Below are positions 7,057-15,400 of a DNA stretch of 15,547 nt, piece by piece. The notes below the pieces were generated by a model that did no database searches, was not told the DNA's origin, and was given only the letters and a program-made list of their open reading frames with translations. Every line of letters begins with the position of its first letter. The first letter of the stretch is position 1. The stretch is from an uncultured Prevotellaceae bacterium (GTDB lineage Bacteria; Bacteroidota; Bacteroidia; Bacteroidales; Bacteroidaceae). The translations under genes and the position numbers were made by a program. Location of the stretch: contig CAMKMK010000027.1 of assembly GCA_946413885.1 (NCBI GenBank), positions 1 to 15,547 on the forward strand, in the 5' to 3' direction.

Positions 7057-9258
7057 ATGAATGCGACACTTAAGAAACTTCTTTTGCTGGCTGTCTTATG
7101 CCCGCTGATGGGTTCAGCCCAGACGGGACTGGACTACGTGGATCCAACCATTGGTGGAGTGGGGGTTTTGCTCCAGCCGTGCCGTCCTACCGTACATTTG
7201 CCCAATCAGATGATTCGATGGACGCCTTTGCGGGCCGACATGTTGGACGACCAGGTTGCTTCTTACCCCTTGAATATGCTTTCCCATCGTATGGGCCAGG
7301 CTTTTGGGTTTCTTCCCTTGACGGGCACTTTTGGCAAGGAAATGTTCCAGCGTCGTCAGGAGTACGACCACGAGAGGAACACACCTTATCAATATACGGC
7401 TGAGCTGGAGGGGTGCCGTCTGGCTTTCGCTCCCAGCAAGAAGAGTGGCATCGTGCGAGTGGATTTCCTGAGTGATCAGCAGAATTTCTTCCGCTTCAGC
7501 AACGTGAACGAGAAGGGAGTTTTCCAACTGGCAGATGCTCGTACCGTTACTTGCGAGGCAGACTACAGCGGCATGAAAGTGTATCTCTATGCCCGTTTCG
7601 ACCACGATTTGAGCGATGCTCGCTACGAATCTGACGCCAAGCGGGTGATGCTCGCTAACGTGGGGCAGGGCAAGGAACAGGTGATGATGCGCTACGGCAT
7701 CTCTTACATCAGCCTGAAGCAGGCGCAGGAGAACCTGGAACGTGAGATTCCCCAGTTTGACTACAACAAGGTCTGCGATGCTGCCAAGCAGACGTGGGAG
7801 CCCATCCTTAACCTGATTCGTGTCTCAGGAGGTACAGAATCCCACAAGCGCGTCTTTTACACGGCCCTCTACCGTTGCTTCGAGCGCATGGTGGACATCA
7901 ATGAATACGGCCAGTACTACAGCTCGTTTGACCACAAGGTTCACAAGAGCAAGGAACCTTTCTTTACGGACAACTGGATATGGGATCAGCACGTCTGCCT
8001 GGAACCTTTGCATACCATTCTCAATCCTGACCAGGAGGTGCAGAAGATCAATTCCTATTTAGACATGTATCGCCAGAGTGGCGCCATTCCTCAGTTTGCT
8101 ATCCTCAGCGGCGAGATGCCTGGCATGACGGGCAACTATGCGGCAGCTTGGATGGCAGACTCGTGGTTCAAGGGACTGAAGTTTGACTTGAAGACGGCGT
8201 ACGAGGGACTTCGCCACAATGCTCTCGAGCGGACGCGCATCGCCTGGAAACGTGGCGAGAGATCCGTTTTGGATGATTTCTACGATGAACACGGCTATTT
8301 CCCTGGCTTGAAACCAGGTGAGAAGGAGACGGTTCCTGAGGTTCAGATGCCTTGGGAGAGGCGTCAGTCCGTCAGCATCACCACGACCTTCAGCTATTGT
8401 GATTGGTGTCTGGCTCAGTTGGCTCGCGAACTCAAGAAGAAGGACGACGTGAACCTCTTCCTGCGTTATGCTGCCTTCTATCGCAACCTCTACCGTCCTG
8501 ACAAGTATCTCTTCTGGCCCAAAGATGCGGAAGGAAACTGGATAGAAGGTATGGATCCGCGTTATATGGATCGTGCCTATTTCACAGAGAACAATGCCTA
8601 TACTTTCCAATGGGACGTGAAGCACGATATCCAGGGACTGACGGACCTGATGGGAGGACGGCAGAAAGCTCTGGAACAGCTGGATTTGCTCTTTCGAATC
8701 CCCTTGGGGAAAGCGAAGTATGAGTTCTGGCCTCAGTTGCCTGACGCGACAGGCATGATAGGACAGTTTGCGATGGGCAACGAGCCAAGTTTCCATATAC
8801 CTTATTTATATGACTATCTGGGCGCTCCCTGGAAGACTCAGAAACGCATCCACATGGTCATCGATAGCCAGTTCAACGATACCTGGTACGGTATCCCTGG
8901 CGATGAGGACGGGGGAGGCATGTCGTCGTTCCTCGTTTTCTCCATGATGGGATTCTTTCCTGTCACGCCTGGCATCCCTGTCTATGCTATCGGCAGTCCT
9001 TTCTTCGAAAAGGTTGTCATCCAATTGCCTGAGGGAGGCAAGACGTTCGTCGTGGAGGCCAGAAACTATAGCGAGGACAACAAATACATTCAGCGGGCAG
9101 CCCTCAACGGCAAGGAACTCACGCGGCCCTGGTTTACCCACGAGGAGTTGATGCAGGGAGGCACGTTGCTTTTAGAGATGGGCAGAGAGCCTAATCGTGC
9201 GTGGGGAGCTGACGAGAAGGATGTGCCTCCATCAGACATCAATTATGTAAACAAGTGA
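7057..9258 (+). CDS. GH92 family glycosidase (alpha-mannosidase-like), secreted
   Basis: 733 residues from ATG 7057, which gives a clean signal peptide (MNATLKKLLLLAVLCPLMGSA, then QTG). ATGs at 7027, 7042 and 7048 are alternatives; earlier ones lie upstream of the predicted transcript start. GH92 enzymes are calcium-dependent exo-alpha-mannosidases, mostly in Bacteroidota. Visible hallmarks: DYVDPTIGGVG at the mature N-terminus, the segment FTENNAYTFQWDVKHD (E511, likely the catalytic acid), MGNEPSFHIPYLYDYLG (G574-N575-E576, calcium site), and WYGIPGDEDGGGMSSF (D616 and D618, equivalent to the general-base aspartates). The N-terminal domain departs from the common GTGGHGHTFPGA-type sequence, so the substrate may not be a standard N-glycan mannoside. 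It is the first gene of a four-gene operon supplying sugar to the downstream enzymes. Confidence 0.92.
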   Translation: MNATLKKLLLLAVLCPLMGSAQTGLDYVDPTIGGVGVLLQPCRPTVHLPNQMIRWTPLRADMLDDQVASYPLNMLSHRMGQAFGFLPLTGTFGKEMFQRRQEYDHERNTPYQYTAELEGCRLAFAPSKKSGIVRVDFLSDQQNFFRFSNVNEKGVFQLADARTVTCEADYSGMKVYLYARFDHDLSDARYESDAKRVMLANVGQGKEQVMMRYGISYISLKQAQENLEREIPQFDYNKVCDAAKQTWEPILNLIRVSGGTESHKRVFYTALYRCFERMVDINEYGQYYSSFDHKVHKSKEPFFTDNWIWDQHVCLEPLHTILNPDQEVQKINSYLDMYRQSGAIPQFAILSGEMPGMTGNYAAAWMADSWFKGLKFDLKTAYEGLRHNALERTRIAWKRGERSVLDDFYDEHGYFPGLKPGEKETVPEVQMPWERRQSVSITTTFSYCDWCLAQLARELKKKDDVNLFLRYAAFYRNLYRPDKYLFWPKDAEGNWIEGMDPRYMDRAYFTENNAYTFQWDVKHDIQGLTDLMGGRQKALEQLDLLFRIPLGKAKYEFWPQLPDATGMIGQFAMGNEPSFHIPYLYDYLGAPWKTQKRIHMVIDSQFNDTWYGIPGDEDGGGMSSFLVFSMMGFFPVTPGIPVYAIGSPFFEKVVIQLPEGGKTFVVEARNYSEDNKYIQRAALNGKELTRPWFTHEELMQGGTLLLEMGREPNRAWGADEKDVPPSDINYVNK

Positions 9259-9279
9259 AACTGAAATACTTAGAATAAC

Positions 9280-9957
9280 ATGAAAAGAAGCGAGATTAAT
9301 CAGATTATGCGAGAGGCCGAGAAATTCTTGGCGAGCAAACAGTTTATCCTGCCTGAATGGGCAAACTGGAACCTGCAGGATTGGAAAGACCATAAGGGTC
9401 AGACAGACTACATCACAGAACGTATGCTGGGATGGGACATAACGGACTTTGGCTCAGGAGATTTCAATCAGGTTGGACTCTTCCTTTTCACCCTGCGCAA
9501 CGGCAAGTATGGGGTGGACAAGAAACCCTATGCTGAGAAAATCATGATTGTAGGCGAGAATCAGGTCACCCCTTGGCATTTCCATTGGTCTAAGATGGAA
9601 GACATCATCAATCGAGGTGGCGGCAATCTGGTGGTAGAGTTCTTCAACGCGGATGCTGATGAGCTGAAGGCTGACACCCCTGTTCACGTGCTGGTGGACG
9701 GCTTGGAGCAGGTGCTGGAGCCAGGCGGCAAACTCGTCCTGCGTCCAGGTCAGAGTGTCTGCATGACACAATATCTCTATCATAAGTTCTACGGCGAGCT
9801 AGGCCACGGAGTAGTCATGGTGGGCGAGGTGAGCCAATGCAACGACGACACGACCGACAACCGTTTCTATGATCCAGTAGGGCGATTCCCTGAAACCATC
9901 GAGGACGAGGAGCCCTATCACCTTTTGTGCAACGATTACGACAAGTTCTTGAAGTGA
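9280..9957 (+). CDS. D-lyxose ketol-isomerase (D-lyxose/D-mannose isomerase family)
   Basis: The 225-residue cupin protein matches the D-lyxose isomerase family (formerly DUF1498; YdaE-like). The family interconverts D-lyxose with D-xylulose and commonly D-mannose with D-fructose, using a divalent metal. The metal-site motif TPWHFHWSKMEDIINRGGG is clear (H100, H102, E107), and the fourth ligand is probably H168 in TQYLYHKFYGE. MVGEVSQCNDD near the C-terminus is also characteristic. No signal peptide, so cytoplasmic. It starts 21 bp after the GH92 stop and overlaps the kinase gene by one base. Next to an alpha-mannosidase-like enzyme, D-mannose to D-fructose is the attractive reaction, but D-lyxose cannot be excluded. 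Confidence 0.9.
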   Translation: MKRSEINQIMREAEKFLASKQFILPEWANWNLQDWKDHKGQTDYITERMLGWDITDFGSGDFNQVGLFLFTLRNGKYGVDKKPYAEKIMIVGENQVTPWHFHWSKMEDIINRGGGNLVVEFFNADADELKADTPVHVLVDGLEQVLEPGGKLVLRPGQSVCMTQYLYHKFYGELGHGVVMVGEVSQCNDDTTDNRFYDPVGRFPETIEDEEPYHLLCNDYDKFLK

Positions 9958-11138
9958 TGGAGAGCAGGAAGGTTATTGTCTCTGGCGTGGGGTGCTGTTT
10001 GGTGGATCGAATCTACAACGGCATCAGCTTCAGTTCTGAGACATTCAGCAAGTATTTGAGCCGTCAGCATGGTGATGGAGGCCTGGAGCCTGGCAAACTG
10101 GAGTTCGAGGAGGAGTTCGAGCAGTTCTGTGGCCACCGTTTCCCTGAGGTCCTGCAAGACATTACGGGGGGACGTCCAGCCGACACGGTCAACATAGGTG
10201 GGCCTTGCATCGTGGCGCTCATCAATGCAGCTCAGCTGACACACGAGATCTCAGAGATCCGCTTCTATGGATGTTACGGCGACGATGAGGTGGGCAGTCA
10301 GTTGCTGGATCGCTTGCATCGCGTTCCTGTCCGCCTCGAGCATTATCGCGTGGAGCCTGGCGCAGAGACGGCTTCCACCTCCGTTTTCTCTGATCCGAAC
10401 CACGATGAGGGTCACGGCGAGCGTATCTTTGTGAACACCATTGGAGCCTCTTGGAAATACCAGCCTGACGAGTTGGATGACAGTTTCTACCAGTCGGATA
10501 TCGTCGTTTTTGGTGCAACGGCTCTCATGCCGCCTGTTCACGAGGCTCTTGACCGCCTGTTGCCTGAGGCCCAGCGACAGGGCGCGCTGACCGTCGTGAA
10601 TACCGTTTTCGACTCGCTCAACGAGAAAAAGCATCCCAACGGCCGTTGGCCCTTGGGGAGCAGCGATGATAGTTACCGCCACATCGACGTGTTGATTACG
10701 GATTGCGAGGAGGCTCTTCGCCTGAGCGGAACCAGTCGCATCGAGGATGCCCTCACGTTCTTCCGCGAGAAAGGAACGGGGGCGGCTGTTGTCACGAACG
10801 GCGCGAAGGATGTCTGGTTCTATGCCGACAGCCAGCGTTTGGACAAGGTTTCTGCCACGATGCCCGTTTCAGCGAAGGTGAAGAACGAGTTGAAAGCTGG
10901 CAAGCGAGGCGACACAACGGGCTGCGGCGACAATTTTGCCGGCGGTGTGATCGCTTCCTTGGTGGAGCAGTTGCATGAAGGCAAAACGGTGCTCGACCTG
11001 ATGGAGGCTGCCCGCTGGGGCGTTGTTTCCGGTGGATTCACCTGTTTCTATGTGGGTGGCACCTATTACGAGCAGGCTCCTGGCGAGAAGCGTGGGCTGC
11101 TGCGCCCGTATTACGAGGCTTACCTCGAGCAGTTTTGA
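9957..11138 (+). CDS. PfkB family carbohydrate kinase
   Basis: The ATG at 9957 overlaps the isomerase stop as TGATG, giving translational coupling; an upstream in-frame start at 9927 would overlap the isomerase further and is not favoured. The product has 393 residues, longer than the usual 300-340 of PfkB/ribokinase kinases. The N-terminal sugar site region is GVGCCLVDRI (D17) and the di-glycine region is NIGGPCIVALINAAQL at about 79-94. The C-terminal ATP/anion-hole signature is DTTGCGDNFAGG at 319-330, with D325 as the catalytic base; the usual GAGD is GCGD here. An apparent insertion at about 25-75, rich in charged residues, separates the sugar-binding parts. It probably phosphorylates the ketose made by the isomerase; whether at O1 or O6/O5 is unknown. 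Confidence 0.9.
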   Translation: MESRKVIVSGVGCCLVDRIYNGISFSSETFSKYLSRQHGDGGLEPGKLEFEEEFEQFCGHRFPEVLQDITGGRPADTVNIGGPCIVALINAAQLTHEISEIRFYGCYGDDEVGSQLLDRLHRVPVRLEHYRVEPGAETASTSVFSDPNHDEGHGERIFVNTIGASWKYQPDELDDSFYQSDIVVFGATALMPPVHEALDRLLPEAQRQGALTVVNTVFDSLNEKKHPNGRWPLGSSDDSYRHIDVLITDCEEALRLSGTSRIEDALTFFREKGTGAAVVTNGAKDVWFYADSQRLDKVSATMPVSAKVKNELKAGKRGDTTGCGDNFAGGVIASLVEQLHEGKTVLDLMEAARWGVVSGGFTCFYVGGTYYEQAPGEKRGLLRPYYEAYLEQF

Positions 11139-11170
11139 TTGTATAGCATACGATAAAAGAAGAAAGAAAA

Positions 11171-12007
11171 ATGATAGTTCCATTCAGAGAAATACTGAAA
11201 GATGCCTTTCTCCATCATTATGGAGTGGGTGCTTTCAATTGCTTGAGTCTGGAGAACGTCTTGGGAGCCATCGAGGCTGCTGAGCGTCTCCACTCGCCCA
11301 TTATCCTGCAGATAGCAGAGGTGCAATTCCCTTACTCGCCTCTGGAGTTGATGGTTCCCATGTTCATCGAGAAGGCTCGTCAGGCCTCCGTACCCGTTTG
11401 TGTTCACCTGGATCACGGCTTGAGCTATGAGACTTGTGCGCGAGCCATCCGTCTGGGATGCAATTCCGTCATGATAGACAGCTCATCCCTGCCTTTCGAG
11501 CAAAATGTGGCACTCACCAGCGAGGTGGTTCGTATGGCACGTGCCTTTGGGGTGGACGTGGAGGCTGAACTGGGCAAGGTAGGTGATGCAGGGAAGGATG
11601 AGGCAGAAGCCGACGTGTTTACTGATGTGGAGGAATCGGCTCGTTTCATCGAACAGACACGTATCGATGCGCTGGCTGTGGCGATTGGGAACAAGCACGG
11701 AAAGTACACCGCCACGCCTCGATTGAATATCCGTCGCTTGGAGGAAATCCGCGACCGCAATCGGCTGCCCCTCGTCCTGCACGGAGGTTCAGGTACCAGC
11801 GATGAGGACTTCAAGTCCTGTGTCCACAACGGAATCTCGAAGGTCAACGTGGCTACCGCTATCCAGATAGGTGTCACGGAGCGGATGCGACAGTACGTTC
11901 AACAGCCAGATGCCAACTATATCGACATGAAGGACGTCATCGTTCGCGCCTCTCAGGAGGTGGTCGAGCGTCATATCCTTCTCTTCGAGAGCAACGACAG
12001 GTGTTAG
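11171..12007 (+). CDS. Class II ketose-(bis)phosphate aldolase (FbaA/GatY-like)
   Basis: 278 residues, zinc-dependent class II aldolase, cytoplasmic. Signature features in order: GAFNCLSLEN at the N-terminus, CVHLDHG with catalytic D81 and zinc ligand H82, VMIDSSSLPFEQN, EAELGKVGD with E133, IGNKHGKY with zinc ligand H176, LVLHGGSGTS with zinc ligand H204, and the phosphate-binding KVNVATA at 224-230. It is closer in pattern to the small tagatose-bisphosphate/GatY-KbaY group than to the long glycolytic Fba. It begins 32 bp after the kinase in a purine-rich leader (AGAAGAAAGAAAA), a better ribosome-binding context than most starts here. It likely cleaves the kinase product to dihydroxyacetone phosphate plus an aldehyde. 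The true substrate is not determined. Confidence 0.92.
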   Translation: MIVPFREILKDAFLHHYGVGAFNCLSLENVLGAIEAAERLHSPIILQIAEVQFPYSPLELMVPMFIEKARQASVPVCVHLDHGLSYETCARAIRLGCNSVMIDSSSLPFEQNVALTSEVVRMARAFGVDVEAELGKVGDAGKDEAEADVFTDVEESARFIEQTRIDALAVAIGNKHGKYTATPRLNIRRLEEIRDRNRLPLVLHGGSGTSDEDFKSCVHNGISKVNVATAIQIGVTERMRQYVQQPDANYIDMKDVIVRASQEVVERHILLFESNDRC

Positions 12008-12046
12008 CCAGCGGGCTATACCTTATTAATAATAACGCGCGCGAGA

Positions 12047-12061
12047 CCTTTGCAGCAAAGG
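12047..12061. promoter_or_regulatory. 15-bp perfect dyad CCTTTGC-A-GCAAAGG
   Basis: Two exact 7-bp arms around a single A, 39 bp after the aldolase stop. As RNA it would form a 6-bp hairpin with a three-base loop, but no T-tract follows, so it may be an operator or a processing or 3'-end-protecting hairpin rather than a terminator. Low certainty on function. Confidence 0.35.
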
Positions 12062-12139
12062 GATTAGGCCAATTTCCACTTTTGGGCACAACCTGTTTCA
12101 AGTAATGGTTGAAGGCGCGAAAAACGGGAAAATCATAAG

Positions 12140-12166
12140 AAAAACGTGCTTTTCAGCATTTTTTTT
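12140..12166 (+). terminator. Possible intrinsic terminator of the sugar operon
   Basis: TGCT-TTTC-AGCA (12147-12158) forms a short stem that can be extended by a G-U pair and five A-U pairs (A-run 12140-12144 with T-run), and is followed by eight Ts at 12159-12166. The stem is A/U-rich and interrupted, and it lies 133 bp past the aldolase stop, so it is only a candidate. Confidence 0.4.
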
Positions 12167-12207
12167 CGAATTTTTCTTAATAAATAAGCAAAAAAAGTAA
12201 AAAAAGT

Positions 12208-12238
12208 TTTGGTGGAATTGAAAATGTCTCTATATTTG
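12208..12238 (+). promoter_or_regulatory. Consensus promoter of the giant secreted protein (TTTG-N19-TATATTTG)
   Basis: TTTG at 12208-12211 and TATATTTG at 12231-12238 are spaced by 19 bp, an ideal Bacteroidota promoter. A-rich tracts immediately upstream (12190-12205) could act as an UP-like element. The expected start is near 12243, leaving a leader of about 230 nt before ATG 12473. Confidence 0.8.
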
Positions 12239-12242
12239 TACC

Positions 12243-12472
12243 CGAGAAAGCGTGGATTGGCAAGTGAGTGCTCGCGCATCTTAGGGATATTTGTTGAAAA
12301 AAATACTCACAACCCGATGCGTGGGCGCGAATGCTGAAAAGCTTTTGCGGCTGCGCTTTTTTCTTGAACAAAGAAACAAATGTCCCGAGAGCGAAGCGTC
12401 GCTCTGAATAACGAAACGAAATAACTAACTAAAGTGTTTATTAACATTATTATTAATTAAATTTATTAACTT
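12243..12472 (+). ncRNA. Long structured 5' leader (candidate cis-regulatory RNA)
   Basis: No supportable ORF lies here. Element 1: 12268-12280 pairs with 12316-12328 in a stem of up to 13 bp with G-U pairs, whose core is CGCATC/GATGCG. Its loop contains GGG (12284-12286) able to pair with CCC (12313-12315) and TATTT with AAATA. Loop segment ACTCAC (12305-12310) is also exactly complementary to GTGAGT (12264-12269) just before the stem, allowing a pseudoknot or alternative fold. Element 2: AAAAGC (12337-12342) with GCTTTT (12355-12360) ending in a T-run, terminator-like. Element 3: AGAGCGA (12388-12394) with TCGCTCT (12399-12405), a perfect 7-bp hairpin. The last 60 nt before the start are A/T-rich and unstructured, normal for Bacteroidota initiation. 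I recognise no known RNA class; boundaries rest on the predicted promoter. Confidence 0.5.
12337..12362 (+). terminator. Terminator-like hairpin inside the leader (possible attenuator)
   Basis: AAAAGC at 12337-12342 pairs with GCTTTT at 12355-12360 around a 12-nt G/C-rich loop, and the T-run 12357-12362 overlaps the 3' arm. Transcription from 12243 stopping here would give an RNA of about 120 nt. The stem has only two G-C pairs, so strength is doubtful. Confidence 0.3.
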
Positions 12473-15400
12473 ATGAAGAAGATTTTATCTTTTTTGACGA
12501 AGAAACCGTTAGCTTTGGCAGCGGTAGCTTTGTTTAGTGTGAGTGCTTTTGCAGATGAAGCCACAGGTGGTCCTGCATCTACTCCAAAAGAAAAGCTGAC
12601 TCCCGTCGAAATGTGGGCAAAGGTAAGTGCAACCAATCCTTTGCATTATTTCGACAGGGTAACTGTTGTTGATGAGGATCTTAACGTTGCTTACGCTGAT
12701 AAAAATGGTGAGCAGATTGATGCAGTAACCTTCAAGACTGAGGCTGGTGGTACATCTCTTCCCGAAAATGCAAGTTATTTCTGGGTTGCAGAGGGTGCTC
12801 CGACCAGACTTGATGGTGCAGCTTATTCTTCAGAAACCTTCTCTTTGAGTAAAGATTTGAAAAAAAATGCAGACGACAAGTACGTGAATGCGGCTGGCGA
12901 TGTAGTGTCAAATGAAGATGTTCCTGTAGGAGATGCAGGTACTGGTGCTAAGGGTGTTGGCCCTTATCTGGACGAGTATGCAAATTTGACAGAAGCAGGT
13001 TATGATCCTGTTATGCCTGAGGTATCTTGGAGATGGAAAGAAATGACTGATGAATATTACCTTTTTGCAGCTAGTAATATTGAACGATTCGTTTATTACA
13101 ATCCGGGTGCAAAAAGATTTAAACATACTATAGGTACCGAAAGTATAAAGCCTGCTAAGCTCTATAAGGTGGTTACAGTGTATGCTCCTTATTTCAAGGA
13201 TCCTGAAGGCCCACAGAAGCTTCAGAAAGAAGATGATACCTACAAAGCAGAAATCATTAATCCTGTTGAGAATAAGGGCGGTGAGCTAAAGTATCGTTTC
13301 GAGGGTGAAGGTGATGACGCTTGGAAGCCCTATCCCGACGGTGGTGTTCCATGCGAGACTGGCAAGGAAACTACTATCGAAACCAAGATTGATTTCGAGG
13401 GTGGTTCTACTCCAATTGTTGGCCGTACATTCGTTCCCGTTTATGTTCCTGCTCCTGAAATCACCGCTGAATTGGATGGCGACGGCAATCTGAAGATCAA
13501 TAAGGACGGTGAAGCACCTGTTAATATCAAATCTGAGGACGGTACAACCTTGACCTATTCTGTAGGTACTGGTAAAGCTACTGAGCTTGATACCAACGAG
13601 AAAGATGTTGATCTGGCTTACATTGCTGACCAGGATCCCAACAAGACTCCTGTAACCGCTATTGCTGTTAAGGAAGTTGAGTACACACCATGGCCTACTA
13701 AGACCTCTTCCAAAACAACAGCTACTGTTAACAGTGATCCTACAACAGAAAACTTCACTGTTGTTAAGTTCGCTGATCGTCAGGATGTATTCACAGAGTT
13801 CAAGGCTTATCCTAAACCTGTTCCAGATCCTGAATCAAAGGTTGATCTTGGCCAAACCATCCAGTTGTGGTTCGATCTTACCGATGCTTACAAGGATGTT
13901 TACACAATCAAGGCTAACAACAAAGAGAACAAGACTCTGGATCTGCATTTCAAGGATGTAGAGAAAGCTGAAACTGTTGATTTGATCCTCAATGAGGAAA
14001 CTGGTCGCATGGAATTCACAGTTCCCACCAAAGAGGAATATGCAAACAGCGAGTTCTACTTCGACGTTCCTGAAGGCTTCTATTATGCTTATACTGGTAT
14101 TAAGGATGACGGTACATTGATCAACGAGGTTAAGACTCTTGAGGAGAAGAACGTTACGTACACCACTGGTCTCGCTGGTGCTCACTTCACCCTCGATTGC
14201 GATTTGGCTCTCGACAATGTTCCCGCAGAACATACCAAGTATCTGACCACCGATGATGTCTTTGTTGACTTCCAGGTATGGTTGGATCCTGAAGAGCAGG
14301 ATGTAGAGGTTGATTTCAGTGACGAGGCAAAGGAGCTGTATAAGACTGATCAAACCTTAGGTGTTCACTTCACAGACCAGAAAAATAATCCGGTTACTGC
14401 TGTTGAAAGAGTAGAAAAGTTAACGAAAGATGAGGAGGGTAATGATCTGCCCAACATCTTCAGAGTATTCTTCAAAAACGAGGGAGATAAGGATAATTTT
14501 GTTGAGAAGGCTCTCAAGGATGAGAATCTTGTTCAGAAGGGTTATATCATTGGCTTCCCCGCAGGTACCTTTGTAAGCGGAAAATCCAAGAACAAAGACG
14601 AACTCTCTGCTCACCTCATCTTCAACGAAGCTGTAAGACTTACACTGAGACCTCTCCGCAAGGTCGTATGCGAGTTTACAGGAGGTGTTGCTGTACAGGT
14701 AATTGCTAAGGGTAAGCTCTTCGATACAGATTACGGCACTCCCTATTGGGCTGATGAAGCTAAAACTATAGTTAATACTGAGAAATCAAAGATTCAATTA
14801 AATGCTGAGACAGAAGTTACCATCGAGGGTACTGATTGCCATAATGTTGCGTTAGATGGAGTAAAGGGTAAGATTACTACAAAATTCCCCGCTGATTTCA
14901 TGTCTCTTTATGGTAATGTCTTCAAGAACAACAATACTAAGGATATCTTCTATCTGGAATACACAACGACCCCAGAGACTCCTGATGAGGATGGACCCGC
15001 TGTGCTGCAGGAGGATAACGGAAGACTTTACACAATCACCGTTCCCGCTGGTGCATTCAGTGTTAACGACTGTAAGACTAAGAACTTTACAGGTGAAATT
15101 AATGTAATGGCTCATCCCGTTTGGGAAGTAACCGCTCGTCCTTATACCTATGAGGATCCTGAGGTTGGTGTAACTACCTTGACTCTTGATGGTAAGGCTA
15201 CTTTGGATGACAAGATTGATGGCAATAAGGATGAAGACAAGTCCTTCGAGAGAAATGTACATAAGTTCTTGGATGGAAAGAAGATTACTGTTGACACGCA
15301 GGAGATTACCGACTGGACTATTACCGAAGTTTCTGATCCTAAGCTGGACGAGAATGGTCGCTGGTATGAGACCTTCGTAGTTAACGTACCTCTCACTGAG

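Noticed and set aside
8059..8796. 245-codon minus-strand frame within the GH92 gene
   Set aside because: It lies entirely inside a well-supported coding gene; composition follows the complement of GH92 codons, and it has no start context.
12363..12472. A second promoter closer to the giant gene
   Set aside because: No TAnnTTTG match is found in this stretch, so the consensus promoter at 12208-12238 is taken as the source.
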